Source: JACCTI01 sp038237435 (lineage in GTDB: Bacteria > Verrucomicrobiota > Verrucomicrobiia > Chthoniobacterales > UBA10450). Taken from it: a stretch of DNA of 64,000 nucleotides. Below are positions 53,801 to 61,795 of this stretch, one piece after another. Both the position numbers and the translations under genes were made by a program. Within the stretch, counting starts at the first letter, position 1; each line of letters starts with the position of its first letter. The notes below the pieces were generated by a model. The model did not search any database, was not told the DNA's origin, and saw only the letters and a list, made by a program, of their open reading frames with translations. The DNA is taken from NCBI GenBank assembly GCA_038237435.1, contig JBBRYT010000001.1, positions 124,001 to 188,000 on the forward strand, written 5' to 3'.

Positions 53801-53986
53801 TTCAAGATGAGCGGCGGCGGCACCAAGGCCGGCGGCGGCGATTACCTGCTCAACTTCCTTGTCCCGCGCGTCGTGACCGAAAACATCATGCGCCACGGCT
53901 TCGCACCCGAGACGACGCCGATGTATCGGGAAGAATTCGGTGTGACTCGGGGCAAGAGCGCGAACGGGCAGCACGCGCGCAGCTAA
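50885..53986 (+). CDS. putA: bifunctional proline dehydrogenase / L-glutamate gamma-semialdehyde dehydrogenase
   Basis: The 1033-residue enzyme oxidises proline to glutamate in two steps. The N-terminal half is the FAD proline dehydrogenase (VNFDMESYAHKNSTLDLFKT, RLVKGAYWDYE). The C-terminal half is an aldehyde dehydrogenase with NAD fold (PWNFPIAILCGMVSAALVTG), Glu in VCEMGGKNGVIV and catalytic Cys in GYQGQKCSACSRLIV. It lacks the N-terminal DNA-binding domain of E. coli PutA. Core motif copy at 52612 encodes LTS at the linker; near-copies lie at 51302 (CCTAACAA reversed) and 51408 (one mismatch). Confidence 0.93.
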   Translation: MSLQTETARRGEQIFRLVDRHPESIFTKAGFYQRMMALSMKDEHFKVQMFRFVDVLATIHRPKDIVQHFDEYLSTVQNGFAPILKPVIRLSHIFSVIAGPFMRWNVSGMARQFISGRNPEDAMKVLRKRRKERIGFTVDLLGEAVVSEGEANEYAARCLHLLEGLAALTRGWTDPLGKNVELFPVVNVSVKISALYSQMNPADPEDAIAHLAPKLRTILRRAKELGAFVNFDMESYAHKNSTLDLFKTLFTEPEFKDWPHTGIVIQAYLRDAEKDLRDLIAWARNRGTRFTVRLVKGAYWDYERIKSAQNGWRVPVWQQKPESDANFETCTRVLLENENIVTAAFGSHNVRSIAHAQALAEQLGIDKSRFEFQLLYGMANPIKRALVEMGYRVREYCPVGELLPGMSYLVRRLLENTSNEGFLKAKFSDNASEQLLLRDPTTLVSKRSRAETHVPPVEFSPEVAAKIDRHASIDSYSRNGATRETPPGDSYENSPLVNWVHKESQEQMRAALREVRTRFGKKYPLVIDGKKISTSKWMRSVNPSNPTEVVGEIAEGEIEHAELAVKAARKAWKKWRLTSVNERAELLERVATIMDRRRFELSALEVYEVGKAWAEADGDIREAIDFLLFYAQQMRILGRPTLTQHVLGEESYQHYWPRGVALVISPWNFPIAILCGMVSAALVTGNTVIMKPAEPSSITGAMLMEMFEEAGVPPGVLNLLFGHGSVVGAHLVDHPDVEMIAFTGSREVGLRIWESAGKTRPGQRELKRVVCEMGGKNGVIVDSDADLDEAIIDTVYSAFGYQGQKCSACSRLIVLEENYDRVVERLIAAVASLRVGNPEVPGIFVGPVIDEKAYNQIQKRIAQGMGEATLAYQAKNLPVTGYFIPPTIFTDVKPEHTLACNEIFGPVLSVLKARDLDHAIEIANSTEYALTAGFFSRSPANIERVKGALVAGNVYINRSCTGAVVGRHPFGGFKMSGGGTKAGGGDYLLNFLVPRVVTENIMRHGFAPETTPMYREEFGVTRGKSANGQHARS

Positions 53987-53991
53987 CGTTC

Positions 53992-54660
53992 ATGCTTTAT
54001 GTGATCGGGACCCCGATCGGGAATCTCAACGACATTACGTTGCGCGCACTGGAGATTCTGAAATCCGTCGATTTGATTGCAGCCGAAGACACGCGGCATT
54101 CCGGAAACTTGTTGCGCCATTTCGAAATTCGGAAACCGCTCGTGAGCTATCACGAGCACAATGAGGCGATGCGGACGGCGGAGCTTTCGGAACGACTCGT
54201 TAGGGGAGAAAACATCGCGCTAATTACCGACGCCGGGATGCCGGGTTTATCCGATCCGGGCGCGCGATTGATTCGCGCCTGTATCGAACGCGATCTTCCT
54301 TACACCATCATTCCAGGCGCTTCGGCAATTTTGACCGCACTGGTCGGATCGGGATTTCCACTCGAGCGCTTTTGTTACCGCGGATTCCTGCCGCCGAAAA
54401 GTGGCGGGCGCGAAAGAGAACTGCGCGCGGCGGCGGAGCGTGACGAGACAACCGTCTTTTTCGAATCGCCGCACAAGATTGCGAAGACCCTGACTGCCTG
54501 TGTTGAGCTCATGCCGGAGCGGCAACTCTGCGTAGCGCGCGAGTTGACCAAGAAATTCGAAGAGTTCCGTCGCGGAACAGCAGCCGCACTATTGGCCCAC
54601 TACGAAGCACATCCGGCCAAGGGCGAAATCACGCTCTTGATTCGCGGCAAAGAGGACTGA
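53992..54660 (+). CDS. rsmI: 16S rRNA (cytidine1402-2'-O)-methyltransferase
   Basis: A SAM-dependent tetrapyrrole-methylase-fold enzyme that 2'-O-methylates C1402 in the ribosomal decoding centre. Signature: LYVIGTPIGNLNDITLRALE, IAAEDTRHSGNLLRHF, ALITDAGMPGLSDPGARLI and IPGASAILTALVGSG. Length 222 residues is a little short of E. coli (286) but the core is complete. It starts 5 bases after putA. Core motif copy at 54197 encodes LVR but is followed by G instead of C. Confidence 0.93.
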   Translation: MLYVIGTPIGNLNDITLRALEILKSVDLIAAEDTRHSGNLLRHFEIRKPLVSYHEHNEAMRTAELSERLVRGENIALITDAGMPGLSDPGARLIRACIERDLPYTIIPGASAILTALVGSGFPLERFCYRGFLPPKSGGRERELRAAAERDETTVFFESPHKIAKTLTACVELMPERQLCVARELTKKFEEFRRGTAAALLAHYEAHPAKGEITLLIRGKED

Positions 54661-54683
54661 CTTTCCACTTGTCAGGCGCGCGG

Positions 54684-54709
54684 AGTCGTGTGACTGTGCG
54701 CGACTTTTT
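54684..54709 (+). terminator. possible weak terminator between rsmI and rplU
   Basis: AGTCG and CGACT form a five-base stem directly followed by TTTTT in the 54-base gap between rsmI and rplU, ending 5 bases before the rplU ATG. The stem is short, and the position just before a start codon could also mean a leader control site for the L21 operon. Confidence 0.3.
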
Positions 54710-54714
54710 CCCAA

Positions 54715-55047
54715 ATGGCTTTCGCAATTATTAAATCAGGCGGCCGACAACACCGCGTTTCCAAAGGCGACATCGTCGAGGTCGATTTCCTTGACGTTGA
54801 GGTCGGCAAGGAAGGTGTTTTCGGCGATGTGCTTTTTGTCGGTGACGGCGAGAATTTCAAGCAAGGCTCGCCGTTGATCGAAGGCGCCACTGTGACTGGT
54901 GAGATAATCGAACAGCGCAAGGACAAGAAGGTCATCGCGTTCAAGTATCGCCGCCGCAAAGGTTATCACCGTACCGTTGGGCATCGCCGAAAATTGACGC
55001 GTGTAAAGATTACCGAGATCAGCCTCGAAGCCCCGAAAAAGAAATAG
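54715..55047 (+). CDS. rplU: 50S ribosomal protein L21
   Basis: The 110-residue protein begins MAFAIIKSGGRQHRVSKGDI and has DVLFVGDGENFKQGSPLIEG and FKYRRRKGYHRTVGHRR, which are the L21 signatures. It binds 23S rRNA in the large subunit. There is no obvious purine-rich ribosome binding site in the six bases before the ATG. It precedes rpmA by 2 bases, the standard order. Confidence 0.97.
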   Translation: MAFAIIKSGGRQHRVSKGDIVEVDFLDVEVGKEGVFGDVLFVGDGENFKQGSPLIEGATVTGEIIEQRKDKKVIAFKYRRRKGYHRTVGHRRKLTRVKITEISLEAPKKK

Positions 55048-55049
55048 TC

Positions 55050-55304
55050 ATGGCTCATAAAAAAGGACAGGGCAGCGTTAAGAACGGCCGCGACAGCGTC
55101 AGCAAACGTCTGGGCGTGAAAAAATTCGGCAGTGAAGCGGTCGTCGCCGGCAACATCATCATCCGCCAGCGTGGAACTAAATTTGTCCCAGGCAAAAACG
55201 TCGGGCTCGGCCGCGATTACACTATTTTTGCTTTAGTTGACGGTCAGGTTCGTTTTGACCGTGCTGGTCGGCGCGTCAACGTCGAGCCGGTTGCCGCGAA
55301 GTAA
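55050..55304 (+). CDS. rpmA: 50S ribosomal protein L27
   Basis: The 84-residue protein begins MAHKKGQGSVKNGRDSVSKR, close to the L27 start (AHKKGGGSTRNGRDS) with Gln-Gly-Ser in place of Gly-Gly-Ser, and contains IIRQRGTKFVPGKNVGLGRD. L27 reaches the peptidyl-transferase centre. It follows rplU by 2 bases; obgE, the usual third gene, is not downstream here. Confidence 0.97.
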   Translation: MAHKKGQGSVKNGRDSVSKRLGVKKFGSEAVVAGNIIIRQRGTKFVPGKNVGLGRDYTIFALVDGQVRFDRAGRRVNVEPVAAK

Positions 55305-55409
55305 TTCCCGCTCCGTATTTTTCCGCACGATTTTTTGCGGACTCGTTAGGCACGGACGATCTGGTTGGTTGTCTCCGGGTCATTATTTGCGCTATAACCG
55401 AAAACACTC
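55305..55409 (+). other. intergenic gap after rpmA with a hairpin and one copy of the window-wide motif
   Basis: TCCGCA at 55322 and TGCGGA at 55336 pair around an eight-base loop that contains the T-run, so it is a poor terminator. The core motif TCGTTAGG follows at 55343-55350 (full decamer with flanks). This is one of only two copies in wholly non-coding sequence. No gene is seen. Confidence 0.4.
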
Positions 55410-56018
55410 ATGAAATACCGCACCCATCTTCTTTTCGGACCGCCCGGGAGCGGTAAGGGCACACAAGGCAAGATTCTCGGCAGCATTCCGCGCTATTTCC
55501 ATTGTGCCTGCGGCGATGTTTTTCGCTCGATCGACACGCGCACTCCGGTGGGTCGGGCTTTTCTCGATTATTCGAGCAAGGGCGAGCTGGTGCCGGATGA
55601 GATCACTGTGCAGCTGTGGAAGGCGCGCATCGATTCGATGGTGGATGGGCACAGTTTCAAGCCGGACATCGATGTTCTCGTGCTCGATGGGATTCCGCGA
55701 AATGTCGGACAGGCCAAGATCATGGATGAACTGATCGACGTGGAAAAAGTGTTCCACTTGTCCTGCCCGAATCGTGAAGCGCTTTACACGCGACTAAAGA
55801 AACGTGCGCTAAAAGACAACCGACTCGACGATGCGAACGAGGAAGTGATCAAGCGTCGCCTCGCCACTTACGAGCAGGAATCAAAACCGGTGCTCGATTA
55901 TTACAGCAAGGATCGCATCACCTGCATTGACGCGACTGAGCCGCCGGCGAAAGTTTTGCTACACATTCTTGAGAGTGTGAACGGGATCAACGGGCAGCAT
56001 GAGCCAGCAACAGTTTGA
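55410..56018 (+). CDS. adenylate kinase-like nucleoside monophosphate kinase
   Basis: The 202-residue kinase has the P-loop LLFGPPGSGKGTQGKILGS and the NMP-binding and Arg-rich catalytic region (DGIPRNVGQAKIMDELIDVEKVFHL). The LID segment is short, about 30 residues (KKRALKDNRLDDANEEVIKR), unlike long-LID Adk. It probably phosphorylates AMP or another NMP with ATP. The sequence is close to adk but a short-form adenylate kinase/UMP-CMP kinase is possible. Its 3' end overlaps the next small gene by 20 bases. Confidence 0.85.
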   Translation: MKYRTHLLFGPPGSGKGTQGKILGSIPRYFHCACGDVFRSIDTRTPVGRAFLDYSSKGELVPDEITVQLWKARIDSMVDGHSFKPDIDVLVLDGIPRNVGQAKIMDELIDVEKVFHLSCPNREALYTRLKKRALKDNRLDDANEEVIKRRLATYEQESKPVLDYYSKDRITCIDATEPPAKVLLHILESVNGINGQHEPATV

Positions 56019-56247
56019 GAATTTCACCGCTTCAAGTCTCTACTGCGAGAAATGCAAAACCGCCATGCCGGTGCGCGAACGGTTGCTGCTCGTTCTGCCT
56101 GACAAAGAGATTTACGATTATCTCTGCACCGGTTGCGCGTCGTCGGTAGGTTCACGCGAAATCACCGCGGGGGAGAAGATCCTGGCGCAACAAACGACTG
56201 CGCGCCGAGCGAAACGTCCTCGCCCCGTTCAACAAATTCGACTCTAG
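55999..56247 (+). CDS. small zinc-ribbon protein
   Basis: The 82-residue protein has two CxxC pairs (SLYCEKCKTAMPVRERL, then YDYLCTGCASS), which would bind one zinc ion, and a basic C-terminus. It starts inside the adenylate-kinase-like gene, 20 bases before its stop, and fmt follows 7 bases later. The tight packing with conserved housekeeping genes suggests co-translation. I do not know the family; a role in RNA or protein binding is only a guess from the ribbon. Confidence 0.7.
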   Translation: MSQQQFENFTASSLYCEKCKTAMPVRERLLLVLPDKEIYDYLCTGCASSVGSREITAGEKILAQQTTARRAKRPRPVQQIRL

Positions 56248-56254
56248 ACGCGAC

Positions 56255-57178
56255 ATGCGCGTCGTCTTTATCGGCACGGGCGAAATTGGCTTGCCAACGC
56301 TGCGCTGGCTGCAGGCGAGTGAGCAGCATTCGTTAGTCGGCCTCGTCACGCAACCGGACAAACCGGTCGGGCGGGCTCAACACATCGAAGCGCCGCCAAT
56401 CAAAGCCGGCCTAACGAGTGGTTCGATTCCGATGCTACAGCCTGCGCGGATCAAGCAAGCCGTCGAGGAAATTCAGCAGCTGGAACCGGACGTGATCGTC
56501 GTCATGGCCTACGGGCAAATCTTGCCTCGCGTGGTGCTGGAAATTCCGCGCGTCGCCTGTTTGAACTTGCACGCCTCGCTCCTCCCGAGACATCGCGGCG
56601 CCGCGCCGATTCAAGCAGCGATTGTGTCGGGCGATTCTGAAACTGGAATCACGGTCATGTATATGGATGAGGGCCTCGATACCGGGGACATTCTCGTGCA
56701 ATCGAAGATGGCGATCTCGCCTAACGAGACCGGCGGATCGCTGCACGATCGGTTGGCGAAGATTGCCCCGGCCGCGTTACGTGACGGGCTTGCTCAACTC
56801 GCGTCCGGTAGCGCTGTGCGAGTTCCTCAAGATTCGAATGCTGCGACTTATGCGCCGAAACTGGAGCGTGACGATGGACTCATTGATTGGCGAGAATCGG
56901 CGGACAAGATCGAGCGAAAGATTCGCGCCTTCCACCCGTGGCCGGGCAGTTACACAAACCTCCGCGACGCGAGCAACCAGCTGCGGAAGCTAAAGATTCT
57001 CTCCGCCACCGTTGTCCCGACTTCCACGATCGCGCCGGGAGTGATCGATGGAGTTGCCATTGGGGCCGCTGACGGCGCACTTTTGTTGAACCAAGTCCAA
57101 CTCGAGGGGAAGAGGCGGATGAGTGCGGCCGATTTCGCGCGCGGTCATCCCTGGCTACAGCAGGCGTGTTGCGATTAA
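56255..57178 (+). CDS. fmt: methionyl-tRNA formyltransferase
   Basis: It formylates Met-tRNAfMet for translation start. Signatures: VVFIGTGEIGLPTLRWL at the N-terminus, ACLNLHASLLPRHRGAAPIQ (NLHxSLLPxxRG motif) and TGITVMYMDEGLDTGDILVQ. The C-terminal domain (ERKIRAFHPWPGSYTNLRD) is complete. Length 307 residues is usual. Core motif copies lie at 56410 (LTS) and 56720 (PNE). Confidence 0.95.
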   Translation: MRVVFIGTGEIGLPTLRWLQASEQHSLVGLVTQPDKPVGRAQHIEAPPIKAGLTSGSIPMLQPARIKQAVEEIQQLEPDVIVVMAYGQILPRVVLEIPRVACLNLHASLLPRHRGAAPIQAAIVSGDSETGITVMYMDEGLDTGDILVQSKMAISPNETGGSLHDRLAKIAPAALRDGLAQLASGSAVRVPQDSNAATYAPKLERDDGLIDWRESADKIERKIRAFHPWPGSYTNLRDASNQLRKLKILSATVVPTSTIAPGVIDGVAIGAADGALLLNQVQLEGKRRMSAADFARGHPWLQQACCD

Positions 57179-57220
57179 ATCCTTCACAAGGCCGGTTCCT
57201 TCTGTTGAATGTTTCCGGCC

Positions 57221-57940
57221 ATGGCCGCGCCCGTTTATAAACGCATCGTCCTCAAACTGAGCGGCGAAGCTTTGCGCGAGCCGGGAGCGAAGGAAAATAT
57301 TTCGCCGGAGATCGTGCGTGAGATCGCGCATCGCGTGAAGGAAGTGCGCGACCTCGGCGTGCAAACTTCCGTCGTGATCGGCGGCGGCAATATCTGGCGC
57401 GGTCTAACCGCCAGTCACAAAGGGATGGACCGGACCACCGCAGATTACATGGGCATGCTCGCGACGGTTATCAATGGCCTCGCGTTGAAAAGCGCGCTGG
57501 AGGAACTCTCGGTCGATACGCGGGTGCAGACCGCGATCGACATGCGCAATGTCGCGGAGCCTTTCATTCTTGGGCGCGCGATTCGCCATCTGGAGGTGGG
57601 ACGCGTCGTTATTTTCGTCGCCGGCACGGGCAATCCATATTTTTCCACTGACACCACGGCCGCGCTACGTGCGAGCGAAATCCGCGCAAACGTCATTCTC
57701 AAAGCGACAAAGGTCGATGGTATTTACGATTCCGACCCGACGAAAAATGCCGGGGCGAAACGCTTCGATCGCATCACTTTCAGCGAAGCCCTGACGAAAC
57801 GTTTGCAGGTAATGGATTCGACGGCGTTCAGTCTTTGCATGGACAACAAGATTCCGATCGTGGTCTTCGACATGAACACGCCGAGTAATTTTACCGACAT
57901 CGTCCTCGGCAAGCATGTCGGCACGATCGTGACGGAATGA
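57221..57940 (+). CDS. pyrH: uridylate kinase (UMP kinase)
   Basis: The hexameric amino-acid-kinase-fold enzyme phosphorylates UMP to UDP. Signatures: YKRIVLKLSGEALREPG, VVIGGGNIWRGLTA, YMGMLATVINGLALKSALE, VIFVAGTGNPYFSTDTTAALRASEI and TKVDGIYDSDPTKN. I start at ATG 57221 to match the usual N-terminus; ATG 57209 is an alternative. It is followed by frr, a common pair. No copy of the core motif is in pyrH. Confidence 0.95.
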   Translation: MAAPVYKRIVLKLSGEALREPGAKENISPEIVREIAHRVKEVRDLGVQTSVVIGGGNIWRGLTASHKGMDRTTADYMGMLATVINGLALKSALEELSVDTRVQTAIDMRNVAEPFILGRAIRHLEVGRVVIFVAGTGNPYFSTDTTAALRASEIRANVILKATKVDGIYDSDPTKNAGAKRFDRITFSEALTKRLQVMDSTAFSLCMDNKIPIVVFDMNTPSNFTDIVLGKHVGTIVTE

Positions 57941-57977
57941 TTGCGGACCGTTGAGTGCTGATTGAGAGTCCACACGC

Positions 57978-58538
57978 ATGAGCGCGGAAGAAATTTTGTT
58001 CGAAACGGAGGTCGCGATGGAAAAAAGCGTGGACTACATGATCCACGAATTTTCCGGCGTGCGCACGGGCAAGGCCTCACCCGCGCTGGTCGAGAATGTC
58101 GACGTCGAAGCCTACGGCTCGTCGATGAAGCTTAAGCAGCTCGCGCTCATCACCACGCCCGAGCCGCGCTTGCTCGTCGTGCAGCCATTCGATGCCGCCA
58201 CGGTGAAAGATATCGAAAAGGCTTTGAAAGAATCGAAGATCGGCATTCAGCCGCTCGTCGATGGCAAATTAATTCGGCTGCCGATCCCTGAGCTTTCGGA
58301 AGAGCGTCGCAAAGATTTGGTGAAATCGCTCAAACAAATGGCGGAGGAAGCGCGGGTGCGCGTCCGGAGCAATCGTCGCACCGCCTTAGACGACGCAAAA
58401 AAACTGAAAGGCTCCGGCGAATTAACTGAGGACGGAATCCGCGATTTGGAAAGCGACGTGCAGAAGCTGACCGATAAGTTCGTGAAATCGGTCGATGATC
58501 ACCTCGAGCGCAAAGAAGCCGAAGTGATGAAGGTCTAA
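57978..58538 (+). CDS. frr: ribosome recycling factor
   Basis: The 186-residue protein contains HEFSGVRTGKASPALVENVD, NDLRIPIPELS-like LIRLPIPELSEERRKDLVK and the C-terminal three-helix domain (VQKLTDKFVKSVDDHLERKE). It works with EF-G to split terminated ribosomes. Length is normal. It lies 37 bases after pyrH. Confidence 0.97.
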   Translation: MSAEEILFETEVAMEKSVDYMIHEFSGVRTGKASPALVENVDVEAYGSSMKLKQLALITTPEPRLLVVQPFDAATVKDIEKALKESKIGIQPLVDGKLIRLPIPELSEERRKDLVKSLKQMAEEARVRVRSNRRTALDDAKKLKGSGELTEDGIRDLESDVQKLTDKFVKSVDDHLERKEAEVMKV

Positions 58539-58601
58539 CTACTCGTGAGATGTTCTCTCGGTTCGCGCAGCTGTCATCATGAAACTGGCGCAGAGCGCCA
58601 A

Positions 58602-58695
58602 AGGATCTCACGTTTGCTTTTGTCGGCAACGCGTGTTCTTCAAACCGACTCCGAGACCTTTGACGAGATCCTTCGCCGTCTTCGCGGTTCAGGAT
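58602..58695. repeat. REP-like dyads in the gap after frr
   Basis: The 180-base gap between convergent genes holds two overlapping inverted pairs: GGATCTC (58604 region) with GAGATCC (58665 region), about 55 bases apart, and ATCCT...CCG/CGG-like...AGGAT at 58668-58695 in a 28-base stem-loop. The second resembles short palindromic repeats (REP) and could also end both transcripts. No gene or tRNA is seen. Confidence 0.4.
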
Positions 58696-58718
58696 GACAC
58701 GCTTTCTCGCGCGCGAAT

Positions 58719-59534
58719 TTACAGCCGCACCAAGTCCAACAAAAACTGACACCAAAGATAAACCATCCCGCGCCAGGAATATTTCACCTCGCGGTCGTTG
58801 GCGGATTTGAGCACACCCTTTTTAATGTTGTGCGCGATCTGGTCGCGTAAATCGCGCTCGATTTCCGCCTGAATGGTTTCTTCATCCATCGGATCGATCG
58901 CTTTTGTTTCGACCTGATGATTCCGTAGGTATTCCTTGTGGCTTTGATAAAGCTGCCAGAACGACTGATCTGGTCGCTGTCGATTGATCCGGAACTGCGG
59001 CGTTAATTTCAGACCGTAGGACAACGGATAGTTCCACGTCGTCCAGATGATTCCGTCGTGCGCGCGTGAGGAAATGCGCAGGTAATAAAAGGACAAATCG
59101 TTTTGTTCGTTCAAACAGATGGTCGCCTGCGCGCGATCTTCTTCTTTGTAAAAAAGGCGAAAGAACTGTCGATAATCCTCCCAATCCCAGCCGGCGTCAC
59201 TGATGTGGGCGAAACCTTCGTTTTCGATTTCGCGCGTGATCTCGTTCAACGTCGGAAAAATATCTGACGATGGCGGGCTCTTCGGCCGCAGTGCTTTTTC
59301 CTTGGGCAAACGCAACGTGCGAATGCGCGTCAAAATTTCCAGCCACGGGAGGAAGAACCAGAGAAGCGCCGCCGCCAATCCAATCAGCCAATTGTCTGAG
59401 ACGAAATACGCCGCCAAAAAAGTGGCAGTGAGAATGCCGAGCGCGCCGGACTTTTGCGCGAACGAAGTCTGATAGCTCCGCAACGCGATGCTGAGCACCA
59501 AGACGCCCAGCACAATAAAAAGGCCAAACAGCAT
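58719..59534 (-). CDS. membrane protein of unknown function
   Basis: The 271-residue protein begins with three hydrophobic segments (LFGLFIVLGVLVLSIAL, GILTATFLAAYFV, GLAAALLWFFLPW) and then has a soluble domain of about 190 residues. Conserved-looking pieces are HISDAGWDWEDYRQFFRLFY, GIIWTTWNYPLSYGLK and KGVLKSANDREVKYSWRGM. The start codon overlaps the stop of the glutaredoxin gene by one base. I do not recognise the family. Confidence 0.65.
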   Translation of the reverse strand: MLFGLFIVLGVLVLSIALRSYQTSFAQKSGALGILTATFLAAYFVSDNWLIGLAAALLWFFLPWLEILTRIRTLRLPKEKALRPKSPPSSDIFPTLNEITREIENEGFAHISDAGWDWEDYRQFFRLFYKEEDRAQATICLNEQNDLSFYYLRISSRAHDGIIWTTWNYPLSYGLKLTPQFRINRQRPDQSFWQLYQSHKEYLRNHQVETKAIDPMDEETIQAEIERDLRDQIAHNIKKGVLKSANDREVKYSWRGMVYLWCQFLLDLVRL

Positions 59535-59785
59535 TAAGGCTTGATTCCGTGCTCGCCCAGAAACTTTTCCAACTGATCGGTATCAAAATTCGCCAGCACT
59601 TCATCGCCCGCCACTAGCGTCGGCACATAAGTCTGATCGGAAATCTCCGTCATCTCCTTGTAGGCCTGCCGGTCTTCGCCAACATCGATTTCGGTAAACT
59701 TGTAACCGCGCTCGGTCAGGTATTCCTTCGCGTCCATGCACCACGAGCACCACTCGCGACTGTAGAGTTTGAGTTCGGCGGCCAC
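59534..59785 (-). CDS. glutaredoxin family protein
   Basis: The 83-residue thioredoxin-fold protein has the active-site CxxC in REWCSWCMDAKEYL, the cis-Pro in TYVPTLVAGDEVL and the C-terminal helix FDTDQLEKFLGEHGI. It reduces disulfides or carries clusters with glutathione or another thiol. It is one base-overlapped with the downstream membrane protein and 32 bases from proS, all on the minus strand. Confidence 0.88.
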   Translation of the reverse strand: MAAELKLYSREWCSWCMDAKEYLTERGYKFTEIDVGEDRQAYKEMTEISDQTYVPTLVAGDEVLANFDTDQLEKFLGEHGIKP

Positions 59786-59816
59786 AGATAAAAATAAAAC
59801 AGACGCTTCCGCGGCG

Positions 59817-61355
59817 TCAATATGACTTCGCCCAGATCACGCGACGCGGACTCGGCTCGCCGGTAAAAATGCATTTTCCTGCTTCGGGCGGCTTCGCCGG
59901 TTGGTCGAAGGGAATGCAGCGAATCGTCACTTTCAGGTCGTTCTTTACTTGTTCTTCGACTGCGCCCGCACCATTCCAATGGGCCAGGGCGAAACCTCCG
60001 TGAACTTCCGGTTTGTTGGAATTCTTCGGGGTGAAGAAGTCGTAGAACTCTTCCTTCGAGTTTATCTCGCGCGTGTTCTCGTCTCGGAATTTTGTCGCGC
60101 GCTCGAGTAGATTTTTTTGGATGGAATCCAGCAATCCGCTCACGCGCCTAACGAGTTCTTCGCTCTTAAGGAATTCCTTCGCTTTCACACCCTGGTCGCG
60201 CCGACTGACAGCGACGCTGCCCGATTCCAGATCGCGTGGACCAATCTCAACCCGCATTGGCACACCTTTCTTGATCCATTCCCAACTCTTCACTCCACCA
60301 CCGAGATCGCGCTTGTCGACCTCCACTTCGAGCCGGGCTTCGTGATAATAAATTGCGCGCAGTTCTGCCGCCAGTTTATCCACGGCGGCTAAGACCGCAG
60401 CGCGTGTTTCCTCTTTCGGTGTGATCGGAATGATCACGATGTGCGTAGGAGCGAGACGCGGCGGCAAGACCAATCCATCATCATCGGCATGCGCCATGAT
60501 GAGGGTCCCGACCATGCGCGTGCTCAGACCCCAACTCGTCGTCCATCCAAACTCCTGCTTTCCGTCGCGGGTTTGAAATTGAATACCGCTCGCACGCGAA
60601 AAATTTTGTCCGAGAAAGTGTGAGGTGCCGGCCTGAATCGCTTTCCGATCCTGCACCATCGCTTCGATGGTCAACGTCTGGACCGCGCCGGGAAAACGCT
60701 CGCTCTCCGATTTCTCGCCGCTAAAAACGGGAACTGCAACGTAGTCGCGCGCAAATGTCTCATACACATCCAGCATGCGTCGCGTTTCTTCGCGCGCTTC
60801 CGCTTCCGTCTCGTGCACCGTGTGACCTTCCTGCCAGAGGAACTCAGTCGTGCGCAAAAAAATCCTCGGCCGCATTTCCCAGCGCACGACGTTACACCAT
60901 TGATTGATCAGGATCGGCAAATCGCGGTAACTCTGCACCCACTTCGCGTAAGTCGCGCCGATGATTGTCTCGGAAGTCGGCCTAACGACTAGTGGCTCGC
61001 TCAGCGGACTAGCCGGAACCATTTTGCCTTCGGCATTCACTTCCAGCCGGCTATGCGTGACGACTGCACATTCCTTGGCGAAGCCCTCTACATGCGCCGC
61101 TTCCTTCGCCATGTAACTGAGCGGAATAAAAAGCGGGAAGTAAGCGTTGCGATGCCCGGTCGCCTTGAACATCGCGTCGAGCGCCCGCTGCATGTTTTCC
61201 CAGATGCCGTAACCCCACGGCCGAATGACCATGCAACCGCGCACTTCCGAGGGCTCGGCCAGCTCCGCCGCCCGGATCACCTGCTGATACCATTCTGGAA
61301 AATCTTCCTCACGCCGCGGTGTGATCGCAGTTTTTGGTTTCGCGTTGTCGCTCAT
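59817..61355 (-). CDS. proS: prolyl-tRNA synthetase, archaeal/eukaryotic-like form
   Basis: It charges tRNA-Pro. The sequence lacks the bacterial-type insertion domain and has the form seen in eukaryotes and archaea: PEWYQQVIRAAELAEPSEVRG, HVEGFAKECAVVTHSRL, motif 2 VRWEMRPRIFLRTTEFLWQEG and a C-terminus of the ProS zinc-binding-like type that ends in KSY. The start is ATG 61355; a longer frame to 61397 has no better support. Core motif copies at 60147 (LVR) and 60981 (VVR). Confidence 0.93.
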   Translation of the reverse strand: MSDNAKPKTAITPRREEDFPEWYQQVIRAAELAEPSEVRGCMVIRPWGYGIWENMQRALDAMFKATGHRNAYFPLFIPLSYMAKEAAHVEGFAKECAVVTHSRLEVNAEGKMVPASPLSEPLVVRPTSETIIGATYAKWVQSYRDLPILINQWCNVVRWEMRPRIFLRTTEFLWQEGHTVHETEAEAREETRRMLDVYETFARDYVAVPVFSGEKSESERFPGAVQTLTIEAMVQDRKAIQAGTSHFLGQNFSRASGIQFQTRDGKQEFGWTTSWGLSTRMVGTLIMAHADDDGLVLPPRLAPTHIVIIPITPKEETRAAVLAAVDKLAAELRAIYYHEARLEVEVDKRDLGGGVKSWEWIKKGVPMRVEIGPRDLESGSVAVSRRDQGVKAKEFLKSEELVRRVSGLLDSIQKNLLERATKFRDENTREINSKEEFYDFFTPKNSNKPEVHGGFALAHWNGAGAVEEQVKNDLKVTIRCIPFDQPAKPPEAGKCIFTGEPSPRRVIWAKSY

Positions 61356-61456
61356 TTTATGGGGGCGATACTTAACCGCATCTGCTCGAAACGCCAACGG
61401 CGTTTCGCCTAACCAAACGCAACTTTTCCGCGCCAGCGGGTTTCAGTCTTCAGAAC

Positions 61457-61795
61457 ATGAAAACGAAATTATGCCTCACCATTTTTGCGGCGGTAGCTGC
61501 GATGCAGCTCGCGCCCGTCAGTTTCGCCCAAGCGAACGATGATCAAGCTGGCTGGCAACGCCACGGTCGGCGCGCCCATTTGCTAGCGAACCTTTCCGCC
61601 GACGAACGAAGCAAACTCCGCGCTGCCAATCAAAAAGCGATGGCCGATCCCGCCGTGCAAGCCGCTAAAGAGCGAGCCAGGCAGGCGAGGAAAGATTTTC
61701 GCTCCCTCAAACGTGCCGCCCTGTTACGCGCCGATCCGTCGCTCCAGCCGATCCTAGACAAGATTCCCGAACGCGGGGGCAAGCGCAATACCTAG
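61457..61795 (+). CDS. small secreted charged protein
   Basis: A signal peptide (LCLTIFAAVAAMQLAPVSFA) is followed by a basic, helical domain of about 85 residues rich in Arg, Ala and Lys (DERSKLRAANQKAMADPAV, EEARQARKDFRSLKRAALL-like). It may bind nucleic acid or acidic polymer. The stop overlaps the end of the convergent CAP gene by 4 bases. I do not recognise the family. Confidence 0.6.
   Translation: MKTKLCLTIFAAVAAMQLAPVSFAQANDDQAGWQRHGRRAHLLANLSADERSKLRAANQKAMADPAVQAAKERARQARKDFRSLKRAALLRADPSLQPILDKIPERGGKRNT

Noticed and set aside
52904..53974. Minus-strand 356-codon frame inside putA
   Set aside because: The aldehyde dehydrogenase half of PutA is intact on the plus strand; GC-rich codons make long antisense frames common.
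58539..58718. tRNA or small RNA gene after frr
   Set aside because: No cloverleaf, no anticodon arm, no GTTC-A-A T-loop; only inverted repeats are seen.
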